Below are positions 33,921 through 41,910 of a stretch of DNA of 64,000 bases, piece by piece. Within the stretch, counting starts at the first letter, position 1. Every line of letters begins with the position of its first letter. The DNA is from Haloferax namakaokahaiae (GTDB taxonomy: Archaea; Halobacteriota; Halobacteria; Halobacteriales; Haloferacaceae). The notes under the pieces are model-generated. The model worked only from the letters and a program-made list of their open reading frames with translations. It did not search any database and had not been told where the DNA came from. Both the position numbers and the translations under genes were made by a program. The stretch is from assembly GCF_042663225.1 (NCBI RefSeq), contig NZ_JBHTAA010000005.1:992001-1056000 (forward strand), written 5' to 3'.

Positions 33921-34792
33921 GCGACGACGGCCTCCGGTACTACGTCGATGGCGAGTTCGCCCCGGCCGACGAGGCGTCGATTCCGGTCACCGACCGCGGG
34001 TTTCTCTATGGCGACGCCGCTTTCGAGACGCTTCGCGCCTACGGCGGGTCGGTGTTTCACTGGCGTGCCCACGCCGAGCGACTCGCCGAGACCTGCGACG
34101 TACTCGGCTTAGACCACGGTCAGAGTGATGGTGAGCTGAGAGCCATCATCGACGAGACGCTCGCCGAAAACGACCTCGAAGACGCCTACGTCAGACTCTC
34201 GATTACGCGCGGGACCCAAGCGGGACGGTTGACGCCCGCAGACGTCGTCGAACCCCGAGTCGTCGTCATCGTCGAACCGCTCGAACGCGGTGGACGCGGG
34301 TCCGAGTCGGTGTGGGACGGCCCAGCGACCGTCCAGACGGTCAAGACGCGGCGCATCCCCGACCGGTCGGTTCCCGCGCGGGCGAAGACCCACAACTACC
34401 TCAACGGCATCCTCGCGCGTCTCGAACTTCGCGTCACGGGGGCCGACGAGGCTCTCATGCTCGACGCCGAGGGCTACGTCACCGAAGGCGCGACGAGCAA
34501 CCTGTTTTTCGTCCACGACGACGCCCTCTGTACGCCCAGTTTGGACGGGCCGGTGCTCCCCGGAATCACCCGCCGTGTCGTCCTCGATTTAGCCCGCGAC
34601 GAGGGCATCCCGATTCGAGAACGGCGCTTTACGCCCGACGACGTGCGCGAGGCCGACGAGGCGTTCTTGACCAACTCGACGTGGGAACCCCGACCCGTCG
34701 AGACGGTCGATGGCATCGGTGTCGGCGGCGGTCCGGTGACGACGTTGCTCTCGCGGCTCTACGACGAGTACGTCGAATCGCGGCACTACTAG
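33917..34792 (+). CDS. pabC: Aminodeoxychorismate lyase (class IV aminotransferase family)
   Basis: 291 residues, PLP-dependent fold type IV. Recognised motifs are DRGFLYGDAAFETLRAY, the lysine in RIPDRSVPARAKTHNYL (PLP-linked lysine candidate), EGYVTEGATSNLFFV, and TRRVVLDLARDEG. Converts aminodeoxychorismate to p-aminobenzoate and pyruvate. Branched-chain or D-amino acid transaminases share the fold, but position after pabB and pabA decides the call. The GTG start overlaps the pabA stop by 4 bases. Confidence 0.87.
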   Translation: MSDDGLRYYVDGEFAPADEASIPVTDRGFLYGDAAFETLRAYGGSVFHWRAHAERLAETCDVLGLDHGQSDGELRAIIDETLAENDLEDAYVRLSITRGTQAGRLTPADVVEPRVVVIVEPLERGGRGSESVWDGPATVQTVKTRRIPDRSVPARAKTHNYLNGILARLELRVTGADEALMLDAEGYVTEGATSNLFFVHDDALCTPSLDGPVLPGITRRVVLDLARDEGIPIRERRFTPDDVREADEAFLTNSTWEPRPVETVDGIGVGGGPVTTLLSRLYDEYVESRHY

Positions 34793-35209
34793 CTAAAATT
34801 CGACGTTCGAACTCGACGTTCGGTCGGCGGGGTCCTTCTCGATGCCGCCTTTGCCGGCGAACTCGAACTTCTCGTCGGCGAGGAACACGTGGTCGCCATC
34901 GACGGCGATGTCGAGGTCGTCGAGGTACGCGCCCTCGCACGGGCCGTAGTTGCAGTAGCCCGAGTCGGCTTCGAAGTACGCGCCGTGATTTTCGCAGATG
35001 AGTTCGCCGTTGCGCATGGGTGCCCCGGAGCCTTTGTCGATTTTGATGTGCGTCAGGTGCATACAGTAGTTGAGCCAGCCGCGGAGTTCGCCGTCCGTTC
35101 GCACGAGAATCGCTTCGCGCTCCTCGCCGTCGTCGTCGCGGACGCGAAACAGAAACGTCGTGTCCGCCGGCACGTCGTCGAGAGCGCAGATGCGTTCGAG
35201 GTCGGTCAT
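34793..35209 (-). CDS. Rieske [2Fe-2S] domain protein
   Basis: 138 residues forming a stand-alone Rieske domain. The cluster ligands are Cys-x-His in YCMHLTHI and Cys-x-x-His in ICENHGAYF. Such small ferredoxin-like proteins pass electrons to oxygenases or reductases. No partner enzyme is nearby; it converges directly on pabC (adjacent stop codons). Acidic surface typical of halophiles. Confidence 0.85.
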   Translation of the reverse strand: MTDLERICALDDVPADTTFLFRVRDDDGEEREAILVRTDGELRGWLNYCMHLTHIKIDKGSGAPMRNGELICENHGAYFEADSGYCNYGPCEGAYLDDLDIAVDGDHVFLADEKFEFAGKGGIEKDPADRTSSSNVEF

Positions 35210-35287
35210 TGGCAGAGTGTTGGAACGCGGGTGAAAATGCGCTTCGGATTGCGGAGCGTACCGAAATCGAGGTGTGTTCGGACTGGA

Positions 35288-35899
35288 TTACAGGAATCTG
35301 AGCGTCTCTTCGACGACTCGCGCTTCATCGGTGGTAAAGGAGTGGTCCTCCCCGCGTAGTCGGACCCACGACCCTTTCGAGAGGTGTTCGGCCAACGCCG
35401 CGGCGTTCTCGGGAGAGACGACTTCGTCTTCGTCGCCCTGGAGAATCCGAACCGGCGTCTCGATGGCTGCCAACTCCTCGGCGGACACCGACGGCCCATC
35501 GTGGTTACCGAACCGGACGGCCGGTGCCCAGAGCACTATCCTGTCTGCCGATTCGGGGGGATTCCTGAGCGTGAGTCGGCCACCGAAACTCTTGGCGACG
35601 ACCGCGACTTCGTCACAGCCGCGAGACCGAAGCAAGTCGATTCCCGCTTCGACTTCCGCCTCGAACTCGGAGTCGGTCTTGTCGGCGACGTCTTCCGGAC
35701 TCTCCCACGTCTCGAATCGCGCGACAGTGTACCCCTCTTCGGCCGCGGCCGACGCGAAGTGGTCGAACACGTCGCCGAACGGCCCGTGCCCCGCCCCCGG
35801 AACGACCAGCACACCGCCGTCGGGAGTGCCATCGACACTGTTGACTTTCCCACGATACCGCTTTCCACCGACGTCGAGCGTGACCGACTCAACCCTCAT
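35288..35899 (-). CDS. Alpha/beta hydrolase
   Basis: 203 residues. Hydrolase fold elements: the oxyanion-type loop VVPGAGHGPFGDVFDHF, a nucleophile-elbow region VVAKSFGGRLTLR with serine, an acid region around LQGDEDEVVSPENA and a late His in RGEDHSFTTDEA. The catalytic triad therefore looks complete. It is of the small dienelactone hydrolase/TesA-like kind, substrate unknown. ATG 35899 (MRVESVTLD) is chosen; the longer frame from 35980 includes promoter sequence. Confidence 0.82.
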   Translation of the reverse strand: MRVESVTLDVGGKRYRGKVNSVDGTPDGGVLVVPGAGHGPFGDVFDHFASAAAEEGYTVARFETWESPEDVADKTDSEFEAEVEAGIDLLRSRGCDEVAVVAKSFGGRLTLRNPPESADRIVLWAPAVRFGNHDGPSVSAEELAAIETPVRILQGDEDEVVSPENAAALAEHLSKGSWVRLRGEDHSFTTDEARVVEETLRFL

Positions 35900-36220
35900 C
35901 GAGTTGATATTGACAATCGTCTTGAAAAAGGTTCGGTCGGCTGTGGCGTGTGGAAAAATAGTGGCCAGAAGCGGTCTCATCCACGGTCAGAACCGCTCAC
36001 GACTGCCGAGAGGCCGAAGCGTGTGTGACAGACGATTCGTCGGGGTTCTGTAGACTAACTGCGAGAAGAGCATCACTCTGTTCGTGAAAATCGATTATTA
36101 TCTCACCGAGCGAACACGACAGTGACCGCGTCGAGTTGAGTTCGTTCGAACGGTGTGGTCTACTGTGACTCGACTCACTCCCGACGGGAGTTCGCTCGGC
36201 GTGTGAAACGAGGAGAGACT
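35900..36220. other. Intergenic region without a gene
   Basis: This 321-base gap between two divergently transcribed genes holds no supported coding frame, tRNA or repeat that I can see. It does contain a TATA-like TCGATTATTATC near 36091-36102 for the rightward gene and a purine-rich GAGGAGAG ribosome-binding sequence at 36210-36217 just before that gene's ATG. Confidence 0.5.
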
Positions 36221-36817
36221 ATGGCTACAGACGAAACACGAGACAAGGAACCAACCGGCGAATCGCTCGAAACCAAGCTCTCCGACGAACTTCGGGAGTA
36301 CGGCCCGATACAGCTACTCGTCGCCACGTTTTCGGAACCGACGTTCACCGGAGAGATACTATCTGAAGTCCGGATTATGCAAGAGTTCGGACTCGTTCGA
36401 GTCCTCGACCTCGACTTCATATACAAAGACGAAGCAGGAACCGTGGTGGCCTACGAAGAGACCGAGATGGGAGACGAAGAACGCCTGCAGTTCGGCGCGC
36501 TCGTCGGCAGTCTCGTCGGATACGGTGCGGGCGGTGAGGAAGGTGCAGCACTCGGGGCACTCGAAGGTGCGTTGTCCGTCGCCGAGCACGACTTCGGTCT
36601 CGGTCTCGAAGATATCGAGGCCACGATTGAGACGCTTCCGAACGACACCGCCGCGGCCGCCCTCCTCGTCGAACACCTGTGGGCGCGTGACTTCCGCGAC
36701 GCGGTACTCGACGCCGGTGGCGACATCGTCGCACAGGGGTTCCTCAAGCCGGAGGCGCTCGTGACGATTGGGCGCGAACTCGCGGCGCACGAACCGCCCG
36801 CCGTCGAGGAACTTTGA
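36221..36817 (+). CDS. DUF6325-like protein
   Basis: 198 acidic residues. The part YGPIQLLVATFSEPTFTGEILSEVRIM and ALVGSLVGYGAGGEEGAALGALEGAL (a Gly/Ala-rich hydrophobic stretch) resemble the DUF1269/DUF6325 group of alpha-beta proteins with a glycine-zipper-like segment. Function unknown. ATG 36221 is supported by a Shine-Dalgarno sequence GAGGAGAG 4-11 bases upstream, unusual in this window where most genes look leaderless; it implies a leader of around 100 bases from the TATA element. Confidence 0.72.
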   Translation: MATDETRDKEPTGESLETKLSDELREYGPIQLLVATFSEPTFTGEILSEVRIMQEFGLVRVLDLDFIYKDEAGTVVAYEETEMGDEERLQFGALVGSLVGYGAGGEEGAALGALEGALSVAEHDFGLGLEDIEATIETLPNDTAAAALLVEHLWARDFRDAVLDAGGDIVAQGFLKPEALVTIGRELAAHEPPAVEEL

Positions 36818-36845
36818 GCGGCGTTCGTCGCTTGGGAGGGTAGTT

Positions 36846-36878
36846 TTCAGGAGCAGTAGCGGGAGGTAGATTTGAACT
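36846..36878. repeat. Direct repeat A: copy of the tRNA-Met 3' end and its flank
   Basis: 33 bases identical except for one (position 36854) to 37166-37198, which is the 3' end of the tRNA-Met(CAT) gene plus 11 bases of downstream flank. It contains the whole T-arm and 3' acceptor strand but no more of the tRNA. This is what is left when an element integrates into a tRNA gene and restores its 3' end. Confidence 0.75.
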
Positions 36879-37104
36879 CAGGTCGCAATGCGACTCACGG
36901 CTTCGCCGTTCGTCTTACTGCGACACTTCGTGTCGCACATTGCTCCCAAGTTCAAATTACTCCGAACTATGATGCTGACCTCGTGGGTCGCACCGAGCCG
37001 AGACTCGGTGCTCAGGAGTTGAGGTCAGCACGAACATAGCGGGAGGTAGATTTGAACCCCACTCGCAACGCTTCGCGTTGCTCGCTGGTTCTAATCTACC
37101 TCGT
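36866..37104. repeat. Array of hairpins between tRNA 3'-end copies
   Basis: Several inverted repeats occupy this gap. Short stems with a TTC loop: ACGGC-ttc-GCCGT (36897-36909), GCGACAC-ttc-GTGTCGC (36920-36936) and GCAACGC-ttc-GCGTTGC (37065-37081). Larger ones: TTTGAACT/AGTTCAAA (36871-36956), TGCTGACCTC/GAGGTCAGCA (36973-37030) enclosing GCACCGAG/CTCGGTGC, and GGTAGATTTGAACC/GGTTCTAATCTACC (37045-37100, one mismatch). No gene is present from 36818 to 37176. Confidence 0.65.
37037..37057. repeat. Direct repeat B: copy of the tRNA-Met 3' end
   Basis: 21 bases identical to the 3'-terminal 21 bases of the tRNA-Met(CAT) gene at 37177-37197 (in the same orientation). It lies between that gene and repeat A and starts an inverted repeat with 37087-37100. 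Confidence 0.75.
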
Positions 37105-37176
37105 CACGATTCTCACAGAATCAAGTCGGAGCGACGCGATAAAACGCGTCGCTTGGGATTGTGAGTTCAGGAGAAG

Positions 37177-37251
37177 TAGCGGGAGGTAGATTTGAACTAC
37201 CGATCTCCGGGTTATGAGCCCGGCGGAATCTCCTGGCTATCCCATCCCGCT
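37177..37251 (-). tRNA. Initiator tRNA-Met (CAT anticodon)
   Basis: A 75-base cloverleaf on the minus strand: acceptor AGCGGGA/TCCCGCT with discriminator A, anticodon stem CCGGG/CCCGG around loop CTCATAA, T-arm GGTAG-TTCAAAT-CTACC. The A1:U72 pair and the three G:C pairs next to the anticodon loop are the marks of an archaeal initiator tRNA rather than elongator tRNA-Met or Ile(CAU). CCA is not encoded. A TATA-like CTTAACAATAAACG lies about 20-35 bases upstream (plus positions 37271-37284). Confidence 0.92.
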
Positions 37252-37311
37252 GAATCAACAAAAGCGACGTTTATTGTTAAGGCTTCTGTTTCGACCGCCG
37301 TGTGTCAATTT

Positions 37312-37779
37312 TCACCGTGACTCTTCCTGACCCGAATGGGTTCCAACCCGCCACGTAAAGAGGGTCTCAGCGGCGTAGTTCAGGAACATCGAGGCACCGA
37401 TTGCGACGGGCAGCGGGATGAGTTGCCAGAGGTCGATTCCAAAGAGCGGAATCGAAATCGGAACCGTCCGAAACCCGCGAACGACGAGCACCTGCACGAG
37501 CAACCCACCGCTCCGGACGAAGTTCGACTTCAAGAAGCGTCGGAGTTTGGCAGCGAGACCGGCCGCGCCAGCGTCGGCGAACGTCCAGCGGTCGTTGATG
37601 AGAAACATCACGATAATCGCCACCTCGGCACCGGCGAGTTTGGCAACCTCGCCGACGACGCCGAAGAAGACGATGAGTAGACTACTCACCGTGAGGTCGA
37701 ACGCCGCGCCGACGAGACCGACCGAGGCGAACTTCCCGAATCGGACGCCCGAGGCGAGTGTCTTGAGCCGATTAGTCAT
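37312..37779 (-). CDS. GtrA family membrane protein
   Basis: 155 residues with four membrane helices, the GtrA fold: FGKFASVGLVGAAFDLTVSSLLIVFF, AKLAGAEVAIIVMFLINDRWTF, and a final pair ending FLNYAAETLFTWRVG. GtrA proteins are thought to flip or hand over undecaprenyl/dolichyl-phosphate sugars during surface polysaccharide or glycoprotein synthesis. It overlaps the upstream glycosyltransferase gene by 8 bases, the usual partner. Confidence 0.85.
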   Translation of the reverse strand: MTNRLKTLASGVRFGKFASVGLVGAAFDLTVSSLLIVFFGVVGEVAKLAGAEVAIIVMFLINDRWTFADAGAAGLAAKLRRFLKSNFVRSGGLLVQVLVVRGFRTVPISIPLFGIDLWQLIPLPVAIGASMFLNYAAETLFTWRVGTHSGQEESR

Positions 37780-38554
37780 CCGTCGCCTCTGCGAACTCCT
37801 CGATGAGGGCGTGTTGGTCCCGCCGTGCCGCGATGAGTTCGTGCAGGCGGTCCTTCCGAATCGTCCGCGCGCGATGACGAGAGCGGAGGAGTCCGCGACC
37901 CATGTTGAACGTCGTTTCGATTGGGGAGACGGTCGAGTTCGGGGCGTCTTCCCAGACGACGGGGACCTCCGCGACGCGGTGGCCGAACGCACCCGAGACG
38001 GCGATGAGTTCGATGTCCCACGCGAAGCCCGGTTCGTAGAGGTGGGCGCGCACGTCGGCCCACGCGGCCGCGCTCATGGCCTTCGCGCCGCACTGGTAGT
38101 CGTAGAGTGGCACGTCGAGGAGTCGGCGAGCGAGCCACGCGAAACCGTCGCCCAGGTGTCGTCGGGCGATGGTCTGGTGCGATGCGACTGTCGCCTCCGG
38201 ATGACGGCGCGACCCGACTGCGAGGTCCGACCCGTCGCGGACGGCCGCGACGACGTCTGCGATAGACGATGCAGGTGTGCTGCCGTCGGCGTCGGCGAAG
38301 GCGAGGATATCGGTATCGAGCGCTTCGAACCCGGCGGTGATGGCCGAACCTTTGCCGCGGCGAGCATCGACTGCGTTCACGGTTGCGACGTCGGGGAGGT
38401 CATCGAGGGCGGAGAGCGTCTCCGTCTGCGGCGCGTCGAGTTCGACGCGAACGACCGTCGGGTCGAGCGCTTCGACGAGGTCGCGGACGTAGGGGACGAG
38501 ACGTTCGGGGTCGGGTCGATACGCGGGAACGACGACCCCGACAGACTGCGACAT
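37772..38554 (-). CDS. Family 2 glycosyltransferase (dolichyl-phosphate sugar transferase type)
   Basis: 260 residues with a GT-A fold. VGVVVPAYRPDPERL begins the nucleotide-sugar site, DARRGKGSAITAGFEA and FADADGSTP give the DxD metal motif, and PLYDYQCGAKAMS matches dolichyl-phosphate glucose/mannose synthase-like enzymes. Likely charges dolichyl phosphate with a sugar for N-glycosylation. Coupled to a GtrA gene and divergent from the large DUF2298 membrane protein. ATG 38554 gives the standard N-terminus. Confidence 0.87.
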   Translation of the reverse strand: MSQSVGVVVPAYRPDPERLVPYVRDLVEALDPTVVRVELDAPQTETLSALDDLPDVATVNAVDARRGKGSAITAGFEALDTDILAFADADGSTPASSIADVVAAVRDGSDLAVGSRRHPEATVASHQTIARRHLGDGFAWLARRLLDVPLYDYQCGAKAMSAAAWADVRAHLYEPGFAWDIELIAVSGAFGHRVAEVPVVWEDAPNSTVSPIETTFNMGRGLLRSRHRARTIRKDRLHELIAARRDQHALIEEFAEATDD

Positions 38555-38646
38555 AGACAGACATTCTCCAAACTGAGTAAAAAGCCAACCGCTTGTTGCC
38601 GACCATCCATAACACGTATAGCACCGCACGAACGTTCACTTGACAG

Positions 38647-40983
38647 ATGGAATACGCCCTTGTGGTCCGGTGGTTGGTCGTGTTCGCGGCCCTCTGGGTG
38701 GTCGGGTTGCCCCTCTCTACTCGCCTGTTCCGTCGCCTCCCCGGAAACGCCCCCGGCTTCACGCTCCCCGTCGTCTTCGTCGCGCTCGCCCTCCCAATCT
38801 ACTACGTCGGCCACTTCGTCTTCGGTCCGGTCACACTGCTGGTCGGCGTCCCGCTACTCGTCGGCGTGTCGGCGCTCGCCGGCCTCGACCTCGACGCGCT
38901 GCGAGCGGGAACGGTCCGACTCGCATCCGACCTCGAAATCGACCGCCGTGCACTCGCTGAGGCGGCCGTCGTCTTCGCCATCGCGTTCCTCTTCGCAGTG
39001 ATGCTTCGCGCGCTCGACCCGGCGGTTCACGCCGGCGGCGGCGAGAAGTTCCTCGACTTCGGGCTTCTCAAGTCGCTCTCGCGTGCGGCCGTGCTCCCGC
39101 CAGAAGACATGTGGTTCGCCGGCGAGCCAATCAAGTACTACTTCGGCGGCCACCTCGTCGCCATCGTCCTCGCGTGGCTCACGGGAACGACCCCGGAGTT
39201 CGCGTACAACCTCGCGCTCGCCGGTTTCTTCGGGATTCTCGTCACCGGCGCGTACGAGCTTGGTCGGTCGATGTCGGTCATTCGGGGCGCGAACGGCCGT
39301 CTCGGCGGGTTGCTCGCGGCGTTCTTCGTCGGTTTCGCCAGCAACCTTGCGACCGCCGGTCGCTTCGCGCTCGGCGTCCTCCCTGAGAGCCTCAAGCAAC
39401 CGCTCGTGCAGGCAGTCGCCGACCACACCCAGTACACCACCGAGCAGGTGCTCGCCTCCGCTGCCGAGTTCTCCTACTGGCGCGCGAGTCGGGTGATTCC
39501 CGGCACTATCAACGAGTTCCCGCTCTTCGCGTGGCTGAACGGCGACTTACACGCCCACATGATGGGCACGCCGTTCCTCTTGCTCGCGGCGGGGTTCACG
39601 CTCGCGTACTTCCGAACGCCGGAGACGGCGGTGTGGGAACGACGCCTGCTCGTCGTCGCCACGATTCTCCTCGGCGCGTTCCAGTTCGTCGTCGATACGT
39701 GGAGCTTCCCCTCGGTGTTCGGCGTGCTCTTCCTCGGTGTCGTCTTCGCGCCCGCGCGTCCGTGGACCGTGTTCACGTCCCGTGTCGCCGGACGGTTCGA
39801 AGACAACCCGGTCGCCTCCGAGGCGTCGAGGCTCCTCGGGACGACGGTGCTCGTCGGTGTCGCGGGCGCTGTTGCCCTCCTGCTGGCGAGTCCGTTCCTC
39901 CTCGGAACCGTCGCCGGGAGCGGGAGCGAGCGGACCGTCGAGATTCTCCTTCCTACGAATCGAAGCGGCTTCGGCGTGCTGTTTCTCGTCCACGGCGCGT
40001 TCCTCTCGGCGTTCGCGCTCCACTACGCGAGCCAACTCGGGAGCAAGGATTCGCTCCGGGTCGGTCTCGGCGTCTTCGTCGTCGCCGTCGTCGCCGCGCT
40101 CCAGTCGTTCTCGGCGCTCGCGCTGGTGATTCCGTTCATCGTCGTCGGATGGGTCGTCCTTCGCGCACGCGAGAACCCGCGTTTCGAGACGGTGCTCATC
40201 GTCGCCGGCGCGGGTCTGGTCACGCTCGTCGAACTCATCTACGTGAACGAGCAGGCGGGACCGGGTCGGATGAACACGGTGTTCAAGACGTACATGCAGG
40301 TGTGGGTGCTGTGGGGCGCGGCGATGGGTCCCGTGCTCGCCACGCTCGTCCACGACGCGGCCGCGAAGGCCGACTTCTCGGTTCCGCGCTTCGACCTGCG
40401 GATTCCGTCGCGCGCGCTCCACACGATTGCGGTGGTCGTGGTCGTCCTCCTCGTCGCCTCCACGTCGGTCTACGGCACGCTCGCCGTCACCGACCACACG
40501 CAGTCGCCGCGCGAGGAGATGACGCTCGATGCGACGGCCTTTGCAGAATGGTGGCACGGCGACGAGGCGACGGCAATCGACTGGCTCGACGCCGAAGTCG
40601 AGGGCAACCCGACGATTCTCACCGCGCCGGGGACGAAGTGGTCGGCGACGGTTGACGACCAACGAGAGTACGTCATGTACTCGTGGCGCGCGAACCCCGA
40701 ATCGAGTCTGACGGGGATTCCGACCGTCGCGGGGTGGGCACACGAAGTCGGCTACCGCGGCCCCGACGCGTACTACGACCGCGTGCGCGACGTGGACGCG
40801 ATGTACGTCGGCGACGACGCGACGCGACGGGAACTCATCGAGAAATACGACGTGCAGTACGTGTGGGTCGGTCCCGGCGAGAAGGCTCGCTACGGCGACA
40901 TCGAGACGGACGTGCCGTGGCTCACAGAGGTGCACCGCTCGGGGTCGGTCGTGGTGTACGAAGTAGAAGCAGACGCGCTCTAG
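38647..40983 (+). CDS. DUF2298 multi-spanning membrane protein
   Basis: 778 residues with roughly 15-18 hydrophobic segments. The family is recognisable from GGGEKFLDFGLLKSLSRA and PPEDMWFAGEPIKYYFGGHL, the YYF-type motif of the Chlor_Arch_YYY/DUF2298 proteins (PF10060), and by a soluble C-terminal region (from about 650) ending VVVYEVEADAL. These proteins resemble GT-C fold glycosyltransferases. Being divergent from a GT2-GtrA pair supports a role in surface glycan assembly, but no substrate is known. Confidence 0.82.
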   Translation: MEYALVVRWLVVFAALWVVGLPLSTRLFRRLPGNAPGFTLPVVFVALALPIYYVGHFVFGPVTLLVGVPLLVGVSALAGLDLDALRAGTVRLASDLEIDRRALAEAAVVFAIAFLFAVMLRALDPAVHAGGGEKFLDFGLLKSLSRAAVLPPEDMWFAGEPIKYYFGGHLVAIVLAWLTGTTPEFAYNLALAGFFGILVTGAYELGRSMSVIRGANGRLGGLLAAFFVGFASNLATAGRFALGVLPESLKQPLVQAVADHTQYTTEQVLASAAEFSYWRASRVIPGTINEFPLFAWLNGDLHAHMMGTPFLLLAAGFTLAYFRTPETAVWERRLLVVATILLGAFQFVVDTWSFPSVFGVLFLGVVFAPARPWTVFTSRVAGRFEDNPVASEASRLLGTTVLVGVAGAVALLLASPFLLGTVAGSGSERTVEILLPTNRSGFGVLFLVHGAFLSAFALHYASQLGSKDSLRVGLGVFVVAVVAALQSFSALALVIPFIVVGWVVLRARENPRFETVLIVAGAGLVTLVELIYVNEQAGPGRMNTVFKTYMQVWVLWGAAMGPVLATLVHDAAAKADFSVPRFDLRIPSRALHTIAVVVVVLLVASTSVYGTLAVTDHTQSPREEMTLDATAFAEWWHGDEATAIDWLDAEVEGNPTILTAPGTKWSATVDDQREYVMYSWRANPESSLTGIPTVAGWAHEVGYRGPDAYYDRVRDVDAMYVGDDATRRELIEKYDVQYVWVGPGEKARYGDIETDVPWLTEVHRSGSVVVYEVEADAL

Positions 40984-41243
40984 GCGCTCGCGCCGCTCTT
41001 GCGCACGACTTCGACCGCTTCGGCATCGACGCCTTCGGTTTCCAGCCAGTGCGGGACGAACTCACGCTTTTCGAAGGCTTCGCGCTCGTCTTCGCTGCCC
41101 ACGGTGCACCACAGTTGGACGCGGTCCGGACCGTGCCACTCGCCCTGTTTGTCGATGGCGAACAGCACGTACTCCTCACCGTCGTATTCGATGACGCCAT
41201 CGCGCCGCACGCCGGGGTCCCCGTGGATGATGAGCTTCTTCAT
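40980..41243 (-). CDS. HAH_0734 family protein
   Basis: 87 residues: MKKLIIHGDPGVRRDGVIEYDGE, a beta-rich core and a helical end. I recognise the haloarchaeal HAH_0734 family, whose function is unknown. Its stop overlaps the stop of DUF2298 by 4 bases in convergent orientation. A TATA-like CGATTAAGC lies about 33 bases upstream. Confidence 0.75.
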   Translation of the reverse strand: MKKLIIHGDPGVRRDGVIEYDGEEYVLFAIDKQGEWHGPDRVQLWCTVGSEDEREAFEKREFVPHWLETEGVDAEAVEVVRKSGASA

Positions 41244-41414
41244 GCGCCCGAGTTAGTACACACCTCGCTTAATCGCTTCGGCTTTGGGTTTCCCTCGGCG
41301 GTAATGCGGGACGTTGACATACACCGAATCGGGGCACAGAAGGCCCGTTAGGGGTCGCGGCGAACCAAACGGGTTTTAACGCACCATGTCGAATCCCCCA
41401 CAAGGTCGATATCT

Positions 41415-41696
41415 ATGCAGATGCCACGCCGTTTCAACACGTATTGCCCCCACTGCCAGGCTCACCACGAGCACGAAGTGGAGAAAGTCCGGACGGGACG
41501 CCCGACCGGTATGAAGTGGAACGCTCGCCAGACCCGCCGCGGGAAGGCGACCATCGGTAACGCAGGTAAGTTCTCCAAGGTGCCCGGTGGCGACAAGCCA
41601 ACGAAGAAGACGCACCTGAAGTACATCTGCTCGGACTGTGGCAAAGCCCACATGCGAAAGGGATGGCGCGCAGGCCGACTCGAATTCCAGGAATAA
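41415..41696 (+). CDS. rpl44e: 50S ribosomal protein L44e
   Basis: 93 residues starting MQMPRRFNTYCPHCQAHHEHEVEKV, the typical halophile L44e beginning, with a zinc site of Cys11, Cys14 and the late CSDCGKAHM pair. First gene of a translation-related operon (L44e, S27e, aIF2-alpha, Nop10). A TATA-like GGTTTTAACG lies about 40 bases upstream, so this gene may have a short leader. Confidence 0.96.
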   Translation: MQMPRRFNTYCPHCQAHHEHEVEKVRTGRPTGMKWNARQTRRGKATIGNAGKFSKVPGGDKPTKKTHLKYICSDCGKAHMRKGWRAGRLEFQE

Positions 41697-41700
41697 ACCC

Positions 41701-41892
41701 ATGGCAGGAAACTACTACAAAGTCGCATGCCCCGACTGTGGCAACGAACAGATTGTCTTCGGAAAAGCCTCCTCGGTCGTCAGCTGTGCCGTCTGTGGCA
41801 CGACGCTTGCGACCCCGACTGGCGGCAACGCCGAATTCCACGGAGAGGTCGTCGAGACCGTCGAGAACCGTGGCAACAAGGTCGAGGCATAA
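41701..41892 (+). CDS. rps27e: 30S ribosomal protein S27e
   Basis: 63 residues: MAGNYYKVACPDCGNEQIVFGKASSVVSCAVCGTTLATPTGG, a zinc ribbon with two CxxC pairs. The start at 41701 follows the L44e stop by 4 bases. Size, order and motif all match the archaeal S27e gene. Confidence 0.95.
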   Translation: MAGNYYKVACPDCGNEQIVFGKASSVVSCAVCGTTLATPTGGNAEFHGEVVETVENRGNKVEA

Positions 41893-41898
41893 CGCTTC

Positions 41899-41903
41899 GG
41901 AGG
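41899..41903 (+). promoter_or_regulatory. Shine-Dalgarno sequence of the aIF2-alpha gene
   Basis: GGAGG seven bases ahead of the ATG at 41911, inside the operon. It marks the start codon of an internal gene that needs ribosome re-entry. Confidence 0.6.
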
Positions 41904-41910
41904 AACCCGT

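Noticed and set aside
36857..37057. Second and third tRNA genes suggested by the T-arm sequences
   Set aside because: Only the T-arm and 3' acceptor strand are present; no D-arm, anticodon or 5' acceptor strand can be folded.
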